A DNA stretch of 64,000 nt from the NCBI RefSeq assembly GCF_900215655.1, contig NZ_OBEN01000002.1:124001-188000 (forward strand), written 5' to 3'. Of the stretch, positions 14,149 through 24,065 are shown piece after piece. The translations under genes were made by a program, and so were the position numbers. Below the pieces are notes generated by a model, which was not told the origin of the DNA, made no database searches, and worked only from the letters and a program-made list of their open reading frames with translations. Within the stretch, counting starts at the first letter, position 1. The number at the start of each line of letters is the position of its first letter. The stretch is from Hydrogenobacter hydrogenophilus (lineage in GTDB: Bacteria; Aquificota; Aquificia; Aquificales; Aquificaceae).

Positions 14149-15722
14149 CCCTCTTCCTCATCCTTTAGCAGTTTGTATATCAAGCTGTCTGTTAGGGCTA
14201 TCCAAGAAGCCTCTATTATGTTTTCAGAAACACCCACCGTGCCCCACTTCCTTCTTCCGTCTGTAGATTCTATAAGCACCCTTACCTTGGCGGATGTGCC
14301 TTCCGACTCATTAACTATCCTCACTTTGTAGTCTATGAGCTGTACATCTCTGAGATTGGGATAGAACTCCTCCAAGGCTTTTCTCAAAGATCTGTCTAAC
14401 GCGCTTACAGGTCCATTGCCGAGCGCTGCAGTGTGTTGCTTTATATCCCCTACATAGAGCCTTACGGTAGCTTCAGATACAGGTGATACATCCGTACTTC
14501 TTCTTGCTATAAGCACGCGATAGGCATCAAGATCAAAGTAGTTTTTAACAAGTCCAAAGTGCCTTTTGCACAAAAGCTCAAAAGATGCCTCTGCTGCCTC
14601 AAAGTGATAGCCTTCTTTCTCCAGCTCCTTTATCTTTTCAACAAGCTTGACGAGTTCTGGAGACCTCTCATCTACCTGAATACCCATCTCTTTAAGCTTG
14701 TATAGTATGTTGCTCCTGCCAGAAAGGTCCGATACAGTCACCTTTCTTCTGTTGCCTACCAGAGATGGGTCTACATGTTCGTAAGTTTCTGACCTTTTCA
14801 TCACAGCGGAAGCATGAACACCCGCCTTGTGAGTAAAGGCGCTTTCTCCTACATAAGGCATGTTTTTGGGAAGAGGTATGTTGGAAACTTCTGATACAAA
14901 GTGAGCAAGTTCTGTAAGTTTTTTAAGATTCTCTGGAGGTATAACCTCAAAACCGAGCTTTAGTTGAAGGTTTGGTATGATGGAACATAGATTAGCATTT
15001 CCTGTTCTTTCTCCTATACCGTTTATAGTGCCGTGCACCTGCCTTGCTCCTGCCAATACAGCCATCAAAGAGTTGGCAACAGCTGTGTCTGAATCATTAT
15101 GAGCGTGTATACCAATGCGTGCCTGGGGGAAAGATTCCTTAACCGCCTTGGTTATCTCGTAAACTTCATTAGGTAGGCATCCTCCGTTTGTATCACACAA
15201 AACTATCCAATCCGCACCACCCTCAAGAGCAGACCTAAGCACTGATAGAGCATACTCTGGATTATTTTTGTACCCATCAAAGAAGTGTTCTGCGTCAAAG
15301 ATCACTTCCTCTACGTGCTCTTTTAGGTATCTTACCGTTTCGTAAACCATATCAAGATTCTCCTCAAGGCTCGTTCCCATAGCTTGAATAACATGAAAGT
15401 CCCAGCTTTTACCAAACACGGTTATCACACGTGCACCAGACCTTAGAAGGTTCTCTATCTGTTGATCTTGGTGAACCTTTTTACCTGCCTTTCTGGTAGA
15501 ACCAAAAGCGACGACTTTCAAGTTCTGAGTCTTTATCTTTTTGAGCCTTTCAAAAAGTATGGTGTCTTTGGGGTTAGCTCCTGGCCATCCACACTCCGCG
15601 TAATGCACTCCAAACTCATCAAGTTTTTCAAGTATGCGAAGCTTATCTTCTACAGAAAAATTTATACCCTCAGCTTGCGAGCCATCCCTTAAGGTGGTAT
15701 CGTAAATAAGCACCTTATCCAT
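14139..15722 (-). CDS. cimA: (R)-citramalate synthase
   Basis: Condenses pyruvate and acetyl-CoA to citramalate, the threonine-independent route to isoleucine. 527 residues of the LeuA family: DTTLRDGSQAEGINFS at the N-terminus, GIHAHNDSDTAVANS metal-binding loop, KAGVHASAVMK, and a C-terminal regulatory domain from about residue 375. The DGSQAEG motif and overall length follow the CimA/2-isopropylmalate-like subfamily rather than LeuA (usually DGEQSPG). IlvC and LeuD, also in this window, act later in branched-chain synthesis. Confidence 0.9.
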   Translation of the reverse strand: MDKVLIYDTTLRDGSQAEGINFSVEDKLRILEKLDEFGVHYAECGWPGANPKDTILFERLKKIKTQNLKVVAFGSTRKAGKKVHQDQQIENLLRSGARVITVFGKSWDFHVIQAMGTSLEENLDMVYETVRYLKEHVEEVIFDAEHFFDGYKNNPEYALSVLRSALEGGADWIVLCDTNGGCLPNEVYEITKAVKESFPQARIGIHAHNDSDTAVANSLMAVLAGARQVHGTINGIGERTGNANLCSIIPNLQLKLGFEVIPPENLKKLTELAHFVSEVSNIPLPKNMPYVGESAFTHKAGVHASAVMKRSETYEHVDPSLVGNRRKVTVSDLSGRSNILYKLKEMGIQVDERSPELVKLVEKIKELEKEGYHFEAAEASFELLCKRHFGLVKNYFDLDAYRVLIARRSTDVSPVSEATVRLYVGDIKQHTAALGNGPVSALDRSLRKALEEFYPNLRDVQLIDYKVRIVNESEGTSAKVRVLIESTDGRRKWGTVGVSENIIEASWIALTDSLIYKLLKDEEEGII

Positions 15723-15895
15723 AGAAGTTTAAATATAATATACATTTCTTTACTTTCACATTGGAGATATTTAAGATTCGGTAATTTGCCAAAAGGTTGG
15801 GAGTTTGTTATTAAAAGTTTAAGAAAAAAAGAAATTCTAACCGCAAGAAACATTTTAAATTATGAGATAGCACTCGATTTCGTATAATACAATCT
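15723..15895. promoter_or_regulatory. Divergent intergenic region cimA / SDR gene
   Basis: 173 bp without a gene, the longest non-coding gap outside the CRISPR/IS region and A/T-rich. Rightward, TATAAT at 15883-15888 lies 7 nt before the SDR ATG. Leftward, TATATT (15737-15732) lies 9 nt before the cimA ATG. I looked for a T-box or attenuator ahead of cimA and saw no convincing one. Confidence 0.45.
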
Positions 15896-16615
15896 ATGAA
15901 GAGAGTGCTCATAACGGGTGTAAGAAGGATAGGTTTTCACATTGCCAAGAAACTCATAAACAATGGGTACAAAATAGCCTTCGTTTACCGTACACACACT
16001 CAAACGGTAGAGGAGCTTCTAAAGGAGGATACCCTTGGCATTCAAGCAGACCTGTCAGACCCTAACAGCTATCTGAAAGTAGTAGAGAAGGCTGTGAATT
16101 ACTTAAATGGAATAGACGCTTTTATACACAGCGCAAGTCCATATTTTTCTACGCCCATTGAGTCTTTGAAAAGGGATGACCTGTATGCACACTTTGTCCC
16201 AAATACAGAAGCTTTTCTGTTTCTGAGTAAACTTCTTTACCCATACATGCTTCATAATTCTGGTGATACTAAAGGCAGGATAGTAGCATTTGGGGACTGG
16301 GCTACTAATACCACGCCTTACAAAAACTACTCTGCGTATTTTATCTCAAAAGGAGCTCTTCACACTGCGGTAAAGGTGTTAGCAAAGGAGTTTGCGCCTC
16401 ATGTACTTGTTAATGCCATAGCTCTTGGACCTACTCTAAAACCAGAGGACTTTTCGGAGGAGAAGTGGAAGGAATACATAAACAAGACGCCACTAAAAAG
16501 GCAGGTTTCTATAGAAGATGTAATGGCACTCACTGAGTTTTTGCTGGAAGCCCAAAGTATAACAGGAGAGATCATAAATTTGGACAGTGGGAGGCACATA
16601 TCCGGTGAGTGTTAG
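15896..16615 (+). CDS. Short-chain dehydrogenase/reductase, pteridine-reductase-like
   Basis: 239 residues. Rossmann entry ITGVRRIGFHIAKKL has Arg-Arg where classical SDRs have the G-x-G-x-G loop, the pattern of PTR1/FolM-type pteridine reductases using NADPH. Catalytic Tyr and Lys are in YSAYFISKGAL, and the C-terminal GEIINLDSGRHISG is the usual SDR end. Its stop lies inside the following QueC-like gene (11-bp overlap), so the two are coupled. A role in pterin metabolism is inference from the motif and neighbour. Confidence 0.8.
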   Translation: MKRVLITGVRRIGFHIAKKLINNGYKIAFVYRTHTQTVEELLKEDTLGIQADLSDPNSYLKVVEKAVNYLNGIDAFIHSASPYFSTPIESLKRDDLYAHFVPNTEAFLFLSKLLYPYMLHNSGDTKGRIVAFGDWATNTTPYKNYSAYFISKGALHTAVKVLAKEFAPHVLVNAIALGPTLKPEDFSEEKWKEYINKTPLKRQVSIEDVMALTEFLLEAQSITGEIINLDSGRHISGEC

Positions 16616-17216
16616 AATAGCGGTACTTTTTAGCGGTGGAGTAGAAAGCACTACCCTACTTTACATGTACCTCCAAAAGGGGTATTTGGTTTATCCCGTC
16701 TACGTAAAAACCGGAGAAAAGTGGGAGAGCCTTGAACTTGAAAACGCAATAAATCTCTGGAGATACACCAAGAGAAATTATCCAAACCTTATGGCATTAA
16801 GAGTTCTAAAGGTGCAAGGACTAGCATCTCCAAGAAAAACTTTAAAAACTATACAGGACATTTTCATACCCCTGAGGAACATGACCCTTATAACTACATG
16901 TGCTCTTTACGCTTTTTCTAAAGACATAAACAGGTTAGCTATAGGCAGTCTTGGGCTTTATGCTTTTCCGGATAACACAGCAGAGTATCTGAAAGAATTG
17001 GAAAAACTCATAGCTAAGGGTTTGGGCAAAGAGTTTTTTATAGAAACACCTCTGTTTGGACTTGAAAAGGCTCAAGTAGTAAAGATGGGACTCAGCGTAG
17101 TACCTTATCACCTTACCCTCTCGTGTGCCAATCCCAGAAAGATAAAAGGGAAAATAGTTCCGTGTGGAAAGTGTATAAAGTGCAAAGAAAGACAAGAGGC
17201 TTTAGCTGTAGGCTAA
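16605..17216 (+). CDS. QueC/ExsB-like PP-loop ATPase
   Basis: I start at GTG 16605, which has GGGAGG about 10 nt upstream; an in-frame GTG at 16587 has no such site. The protein begins with the PP-loop AVLFSGGVESTT. C-terminal cysteines in LSCANPRKIKGK and PCGKCIKCKERQEA match the structural zinc site of QueC (7-cyano-7-deazaguanine synthase). The Y-G-Q-x-H block that normally follows the PP-loop in QueC is absent (VYVKTGEKWES instead), so it may be a paralogue with another substrate. Coupled to a pteridine-reductase-like SDR. 3' end overlaps tsaB by 4 bp. Confidence 0.75.
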   Translation: MSVRIAVLFSGGVESTTLLYMYLQKGYLVYPVYVKTGEKWESLELENAINLWRYTKRNYPNLMALRVLKVQGLASPRKTLKTIQDIFIPLRNMTLITTCALYAFSKDINRLAIGSLGLYAFPDNTAEYLKELEKLIAKGLGKEFFIETPLFGLEKAQVVKMGLSVVPYHLTLSCANPRKIKGKIVPCGKCIKCKERQEALAVG

Positions 17217-17788
17217 GATTTTACATAAAGGGGTTCCAAAAGGAAAAGGTCATCACCTTTGTATCCAGAGCTTAGCTTTTCGTAAGCGTATATACCGCCG
17301 TAAGCGGAGAAGGGGAAAAACTCAAGAACCACATTGCTACCCTCTATGGCATGATCTTTCAAGCTTATTACATAACCTTGTGAAGGGCACTCCTTAGCTG
17401 TCTTTATTTCCGATATTTTGTCTTCCTCTACTATCCTGTAGAATATGGTGTGGCTCACCTTTAAACAAGGTATTTTGGGAAAGTTTGTATGTGTGTGCTT
17501 TGCCATCAATTCAAGGTTCTCATATCCCACTACTGGCTTATTAAAAAGGTAAGCCCAACCTTTTATAAAGGTTATGCCAATTCTCACTGAGGTAAGATAC
17601 CCTACACCTACAGAAACGGCAAAGGCATCGTAATCCTGAGGTCTTATTTTGTAATCTGCCAACACCTTGGGTAAGTTCTCAAGAGTCTTCTTTGAGTTGT
17701 CCATATAGCACAAAAAGATCACCTTCCCTTCATCAATCACCGAAAAGTTTAAGAAGGAAAAGGAAGTATCAAGGGAAAGGATCCTCAT
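17213..17788 (-). CDS. tsaB: tRNA threonylcarbamoyladenosine biosynthesis protein TsaB
   Basis: 191 residues, ASKHA fold without catalytic metal site. ILSLDTSFSFLNFSV at the N-terminus and VSVGVGYLTSVRIGITFIKGWAY (the TsaB equivalent of GPGSFTGLRIG) identify the family, although G-P-G-S-F is diverged. Dimerises with TsaD. Probable single-gene unit, divergent from 17825 with 36 bp between; a TATAAT box lies 11 nt before the ATG on the minus strand (17805-17800). Confidence 0.82.
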   Translation of the reverse strand: MRILSLDTSFSFLNFSVIDEGKVIFLCYMDNSKKTLENLPKVLADYKIRPQDYDAFAVSVGVGYLTSVRIGITFIKGWAYLFNKPVVGYENLELMAKHTHTNFPKIPCLKVSHTIFYRIVEEDKISEIKTAKECPSQGYVISLKDHAIEGSNVVLEFFPFSAYGGIYAYEKLSSGYKGDDLFLLEPLYVKS

Positions 17789-17812
17789 TACGCTACACTA
17801 TTATAACTGTGG

Positions 17813-17824
17813 TAAAATCTCAGT
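17813..17824 (+). promoter_or_regulatory. -10 box before the AtpR-like gene
   Basis: TAAAAT at 17813-17818 lies 6 nt before the ATG at 17825, matching the leaderless pattern of other operon heads in this window. Confidence 0.35.
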
Positions 17825-18073
17825 ATGCTGCTTATTAGCTTCTTGATGGGTGTCTTTTATGTGGAGAATCTGTACATACTTTCCAGATATACAAGATGGC
17901 TATATCTGTCAAGTTTGGTAAGGCTTGTTTTGACAGGAATGTTCTTTTTCTACATTTTCAAGTCTTTTGGTTATGTGGGTTTTCTTATGAACCTTTTGGT
18001 GTTCCACATAGGTTTATTCCTTCATCTGATAGTCAGAGGCTGGGTTCTCAATGGACTGGTTAAAAACCGTTGA
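17825..18073 (+). CDS. Small three-helix membrane protein, AtpR/ATP synthase subunit I-like
   Basis: 82 residues, almost entirely hydrophobic in three segments (about 1-18, 24-46, 49-72) with arginines at segment ends (SRYTRWL, LVRLVLTG). This resembles small AtpR/AtpI-type assembly proteins of ATP synthases, but the match is by pattern only and no ATP synthase gene is in the window. Overlaps the next gene by 23 bp. Confidence 0.6.
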   Translation: MLLISFLMGVFYVENLYILSRYTRWLYLSSLVRLVLTGMFFFYIFKSFGYVGFLMNLLVFHIGLFLHLIVRGWVLNGLVKNR

Positions 18074-18410
18074 ACCGTTATTTAGGGAGTCCTTGCTACA
18101 GTTTTTTATTTGGATGGCACTAATTCATGTACTTGCTCAGGTTTTTTTAGACAGAAGGATAGCCTTTTGGATAGCATCCATATCAGCCACTTATCTCTGG
18201 ATAAAATACTACGAGATTTTCACACCTATAAAGGCTTGGTTGATCATATTAGGCATTTTCTCCTTCTATCTTCTTCTGAAGTACCTTTTCCACTTTAACA
18301 TTTTTCTGTATCTCAAGGGTAGGAAAAGGTGTCCCATGTGTTATAGTGAGGTTCACATAAAGGCAATAGTATGTCCTTACTGTCATAATAAACTTAAGGA
18401 TTCTACCTGA
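18051..18410 (+). CDS. Membrane protein with C-terminal zinc ribbon
   Basis: 119 residues: about three membrane segments (18-36, 39-50, 60-85), then a zinc ribbon C-P-M-C ... C-P-Y-C at about residues 95-113. The ribbon should lie in the cytoplasm. No family recognised. Translationally coupled to the upstream membrane protein (23-bp overlap), so the two products may interact. 3' end overlaps the ribD-like gene by 8 bp. Confidence 0.65.
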   Translation: MDWLKTVEPLFRESLLQFFIWMALIHVLAQVFLDRRIAFWIASISATYLWIKYYEIFTPIKAWLIILGIFSFYLLLKYLFHFNIFLYLKGRKRCPMCYSEVHIKAIVCPYCHNKLKDST

Positions 18411-19057
18411 CCACTTCCCATTCGGTGATGAGGTGATGCCCTCTTTTGAAGTGTGCCCTTAGTCTAAGATGCATAAGATTTCTAAGCTTTTTAAAACCTT
18501 CACCACCTACAAGGGTAGGCACATTCTCACCACCTACTATAACTGGCAAGTGTATAAGTCTTATCTCGTCCACAAAGCCCCTCTTTATGAACTCCCAGTT
18601 TATAGAAGCACCGCCTTCTACCATAAGACTATTTATTCCTCTCTCTAACAGCATAGGCATAAGAGCATCAAAGTCCACAAGGTCTTCTCCTACTACCCAC
18701 ACTTCCGCTCCCGTTTCTCTTATCTTTTCCAACTTTTCTTCGGGTGCTCTTTTTGTAGTCACTATAAGAGTGGGTGCGTCCTTTGAGAAAATATTGGCAT
18801 CTAAAGGAACATTTGCGGTGGAGCATGGGATTACTCTGACAGGATTTTTTCCTTGAACATACCTCACCGTGAGGCTTGGGTTGTCTGTCCTTACTGTTTC
18901 GCAACCTACCATGATACCATCCACTTTAGCTCTTATCTCATGGAGATATCTGTAAGCTTCTTGATCCATTAGTGTCATAAGCTCTTTGCTGGATGCTCCT
19001 CTGTACAGAGTTAACTTTCCGTCAACGCTTACCTCCGAGACTATGATCACATATGGC

Positions 19058-19065
<8 letters not shown>
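18403..19065 (-). CDS. Diaminohydroxyphosphoribosylaminopyrimidine reductase-type protein (RibD C-domain)
   Basis: 220 residues comprising only the RibD reductase domain, the stand-alone form typical of archaea and some thermophiles. It would reduce the ribosyl side chain in riboflavin synthesis with NAD(P)H. Blocks: SVDGKLTL, IMVGCETVRTDNPSLTVR, LMVEGGASINWEFI. Start ATG 19065 has GGGAGGG just upstream; an in-frame TTG at 19077 is less likely. A deaminase domain is absent, so a separate deaminase is needed. Confidence 0.85.
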
Positions 19066-21163
<2,098 letters not shown>

Positions 21164-21180
21164 AATTTAAAATATACGAA
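21164..21180. promoter_or_regulatory. 17-bp divergent region with overlapping -10 boxes
   Basis: Rightward, TAAAAT at 21168-21173 lies 7 nt before the ATG at 21181. Leftward, TATATT at 21176-21171 lies 7 nt before the ATG at 21163. The two boxes share bases, so both genes appear to start from leaderless promoters that cannot be occupied together. Confidence 0.4.
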
Positions 21181-21933
21181 ATGGATTATCTTTTTGTGTT
21201 CCTTTTGGGTAGTGTCTTGGGAAGTTTCTACAACGTGCTTATATACCGTCTTCCCAGAAGGGAGTCTATAATAAGTCCTCCTTCGCACTGTCCATCGTGC
21301 GGTTCTAAGATAAGGTGGTATGACAACATACCCATAATATCTTACTTCCTTCTAAAAGGAAAGTGTAGGGATTGTTTTGCAAGCATATCCCTTAGGTATC
21401 CTTTGGTGGAGTTTCTGTCTGGACTATTGGCACTCCTCTGCTACTTTAAATGGTCTTTAAGCTTTGAAAGTTTTGTTATGTTCGTGTTTTTTTCACTGCT
21501 TTTGATACTCTCCTTTATAGATTGGGATACCTTTACACTACCAGACAGTCTAAATTTGGGTGGGCTTGCCTTTGGGCTGGTGAGTTCCTTCTTTAGGGAA
21601 AACTTCACCTTTTGGGATAGTGTAGTGGGTGCTTTGGTGGGGGCTGTGCCCTTCTTTCTCATATACATTTTCTATGTGAAAGTCAGAAAGATAGAGGGTA
21701 TAGGGTTTGGAGATGTAAAGCTTATGGCTTTTATAGGTTCTGTGGCTGGTGTTTGGGGTGTGGCATCTGCTGTATTCCTTGGTTCTTTATTTGGGCTTTT
21801 GTACGCCATTCCTCTTATCATCAAGTATAAAAACATCTCCTTTGCGGTGCCTTATGGTCCTTTCCTGTCTTTGGGATGTTTTGTGGGCGTTATGCTAAGG
21901 GATTGGTTAAGTCCTATAATCCTGCAACAGTAA
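21181..21933 (+). CDS. pilD: Type IV prepilin peptidase / N-methyltransferase (A24)
   Basis: Cleaves and methylates type IV pilins or type II pseudopilins at the inner membrane. 250 residues with about seven membrane segments. The cytoplasmic four-cysteine zinc loop is C-P-S-C ... C-R-D-C at about residues 38-65; catalytic aspartates are in DWDTFTLPD and GFGDVKLMA. Full-length bifunctional type. Other pilus genes are not in the window. 3' end overlaps THEP1 by 27 bp. Confidence 0.93.
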   Translation: MDYLFVFLLGSVLGSFYNVLIYRLPRRESIISPPSHCPSCGSKIRWYDNIPIISYFLLKGKCRDCFASISLRYPLVEFLSGLLALLCYFKWSLSFESFVMFVFFSLLLILSFIDWDTFTLPDSLNLGGLAFGLVSSFFRENFTFWDSVVGALVGAVPFFLIYIFYVKVRKIEGIGFGDVKLMAFIGSVAGVWGVASAVFLGSLFGLLYAIPLIIKYKNISFAVPYGPFLSLGCFVGVMLRDWLSPIILQQ

Positions 21934-22443
21934 ATTGACTATCTCTTCTGGCAGAGCGTCTCTGTTTTCTTTTTTTAATTCCATAAGCACCACTTGGGGA
22001 TGTCTTCTTATCCATTTTACTAAGGGATGCACGTCTCTTATGGGTATGGTGATAAGCATGGAGCGCTTAGTATCAGAAAGTAGTAAAGAAACCATCTTTG
22101 CGAACCTCTCAGAAAAGAGCTCCATCTTTCCTACCTCGTCTATAACTACTATCTTGTCTTTTTCTTTCAAAGCTCTCTCAAGAACTGGCAAAGCTATACT
22201 TTCAAACCTTTCCACATTTACTCCATAAGAGCCTACCAAGTGTTTGGAAGTGAAGAACTTGCTTGCGAATATGATGGACTTTCCGTCTGTGCTTACTATC
22301 CTAAAGCCTGTCCTTTCCTTTTTGACTTTATCTCTTACTTCCTCAGTCCAAAAGCCTACCGCTTTATCCTTGATCCGCTCTACCACTTTTTTTACCAGTG
22401 TAGTTTTACCTATGCCCGGAGGACCTGTTAAGACTACTTTCAT
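21907..22443 (-). CDS. THEP1-type nucleoside-triphosphatase
   Basis: 178 residues from the ATG at 22443, which overlaps the carB stop (ATGA); a longer in-frame start at 22500 would lie inside carB. P-loop GPPGIGKTT at residues 7-15, Walker B VVIDEVGKME. The family is known from thermophiles including Aquifex as a slow NTPase; cellular role is unsettled. Confidence 0.88.
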   Translation of the reverse strand: MKVVLTGPPGIGKTTLVKKVVERIKDKAVGFWTEEVRDKVKKERTGFRIVSTDGKSIIFASKFFTSKHLVGSYGVNVERFESIALPVLERALKEKDKIVVIDEVGKMELFSERFAKMVSLLLSDTKRSMLITIPIRDVHPLVKWIRRHPQVVLMELKKENRDALPEEIVNLLLQDYRT

Positions 22444-24038
22444 AAGTATAGGTCCTGTAGCGCATAAACCCTTAGCTTTCCCCCTTCCTTTATGAAACAC
22501 TCAATGGCTGAAAGTATGGCATAGCCTCCTCTGACTGTTGTGGTGTATGGAACATCATACTGCACTACCGCCCTCCTTATGTAATAGGCATCGCTTCTTT
22601 CTTTTTTGCCCGTTGGTGTGTTTATCACCAAGTTTATCTCCCCGTTAGTTATCATATCCACTACATGGGGTCTTCCTTCGGACACCTTTAGGACATGTAT
22701 GGTGTCTATCCCGTGCTCCTTTAAAAACTTGTGAGTGCCTGCGGTGGCACAAACTTCAAAGCCTATTTTTTTGAACCCTTTGGCAAGATCAATGACCTTT
22801 TCCTTGTCCCTGTCCGCAACGCTTATAAAAACTCTTCCTTTTGTGGGTAATCTGTTGCCTACCGCAAGCTGAGCCTTGTAGTATGCCATCCCAAACTCTT
22901 CATCTATAGCCATAACCTCTCCCGTGCTTTTCATCTCTGGTCCAAGCAGTGGGTCTACTTCCGGAAACCTTTTCCAAGGAAACACCACTTCCTTTACCGC
23001 GTATAGCTTTTTGTTTGCACTCATAAAGTCGCTCGCAATATGCACATCTCCCTTTCTTATTCTATCAAAAACCTCTGGGACTAACTGTCTTAGCTTTCTA
23101 CCTACACCTATCTTGGCTGCAAGTTTTGCAAGAGGATACCCTATAGTTTTGCTTACAAAAGGCACAGTTCGGGAAGCTCTGGGGTTGACCTCAAGCACAA
23201 AAACCTCATCGTTCTTTACCGCAAACTGTAGGTTTATAAGACCTTTCACAGAAAGTGCTTTGGCTATTTTTTTGGACTGTTCTTTTATTGCATTTATAAC
23301 CTCTTCCTTTAGTGTGTAGGGTGGTATGCATGCCGCACTGTCTCCTGAATGAATACCTGCCTCTTCTATGTGTTCCATAACCGCACCAATAAGATAGTCT
23401 TCCCCATCACCTATTGCATCTACATCCACCTCAACGCTGTCAGACAGATACTTATCTATAAGTATAGGTCTTTCGTAGCTCACACTAACTGCTTCCTCAA
23501 GATAGCTTATGAGCTCCTCCTCGTCGTAAACTATCCTCATAGCTCTGCCACCAAGCACATAAGAGGGTCTTACCAAAACAGGGTATCCTATGCTTTCTGC
23601 TACCTTTAGTGCTTCTTGCTTTGACCTTACCGCAGAGCTCGGTGGCTGTTTTATACCCAGTCTGTCTATAAGCTGTTTAAAAAGTTCCCTGTCTTCTGCT
23701 ATGTCTATGCTCTCTGGCTGTATGCCCAGTATGTTGATATTTGCTTTTTTGAGGGGAAGGGAAAGTTTTAGTGGTGTTTGCCCACCAAACTGTAGAAACA
23801 CGCCATCAGGCTTTTCTCTTCTGATCACCTCAAGCACATTTTCAAGAACAATAGGTTCAAAGTATAGCTTGTCCGCAGTATCGTAGTCTGTGGATACCGT
23901 TTCTGGATTGCAGTTTATCATAATGGTTTCTATACCCTCCTCACGCAAAGCGTATATAGCATGCACGCATGCGTAATCAAACTCTATACCCTGACCAATG
24001 CGATTAGGACCACTCCCAAGAATAAGAACCTTTTTCAT
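22440..24038 (-). CDS. carB: Carbamoyl-phosphate synthase large subunit, C-terminal half (split gene)
   Basis: 532 residues that match only the second half of a normal ~1070-residue CarB. It begins directly at the second ATP-grasp unit (GSGPNRIGQGIEFDYACVHA, PETVSTDYDTADKLYFEP, QFGGQTPLKL, ATP loop GGRAMRIVYDE) and ends with the methylglyoxal-synthase-like allosteric domain (ATAGTHKFL, about 410-532). The half that phosphorylates bicarbonate must be encoded elsewhere, as reported for Aquifex. This half phosphorylates carbamate. It ends in a 4-bp overlap with THEP1; a TATAAT box stands 10 nt before the ATG (24054-24049). Confidence 0.93.
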   Translation of the reverse strand: MKKVLILGSGPNRIGQGIEFDYACVHAIYALREEGIETIMINCNPETVSTDYDTADKLYFEPIVLENVLEVIRREKPDGVFLQFGGQTPLKLSLPLKKANINILGIQPESIDIAEDRELFKQLIDRLGIKQPPSSAVRSKQEALKVAESIGYPVLVRPSYVLGGRAMRIVYDEEELISYLEEAVSVSYERPILIDKYLSDSVEVDVDAIGDGEDYLIGAVMEHIEEAGIHSGDSAACIPPYTLKEEVINAIKEQSKKIAKALSVKGLINLQFAVKNDEVFVLEVNPRASRTVPFVSKTIGYPLAKLAAKIGVGRKLRQLVPEVFDRIRKGDVHIASDFMSANKKLYAVKEVVFPWKRFPEVDPLLGPEMKSTGEVMAIDEEFGMAYYKAQLAVGNRLPTKGRVFISVADRDKEKVIDLAKGFKKIGFEVCATAGTHKFLKEHGIDTIHVLKVSEGRPHVVDMITNGEINLVINTPTGKKERSDAYYIRRAVVQYDVPYTTTVRGGYAILSAIECFIKEGGKLRVYALQDLYL

Positions 24039-24065
24039 TAAAACTTTTATTATAACCCTATTTGC

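Noticed and set aside
15723-15895. T-box or amino-acid attenuator before cimA
   Set aside because: No specifier loop, no T-box core sequence and no terminator/antiterminator pair could be found.
16587-17216. Naming the PP-loop protein queC outright
   Set aside because: The Y-G-Q-x-H block is missing and no other queuosine gene is adjacent, so only a family-level call is safe.
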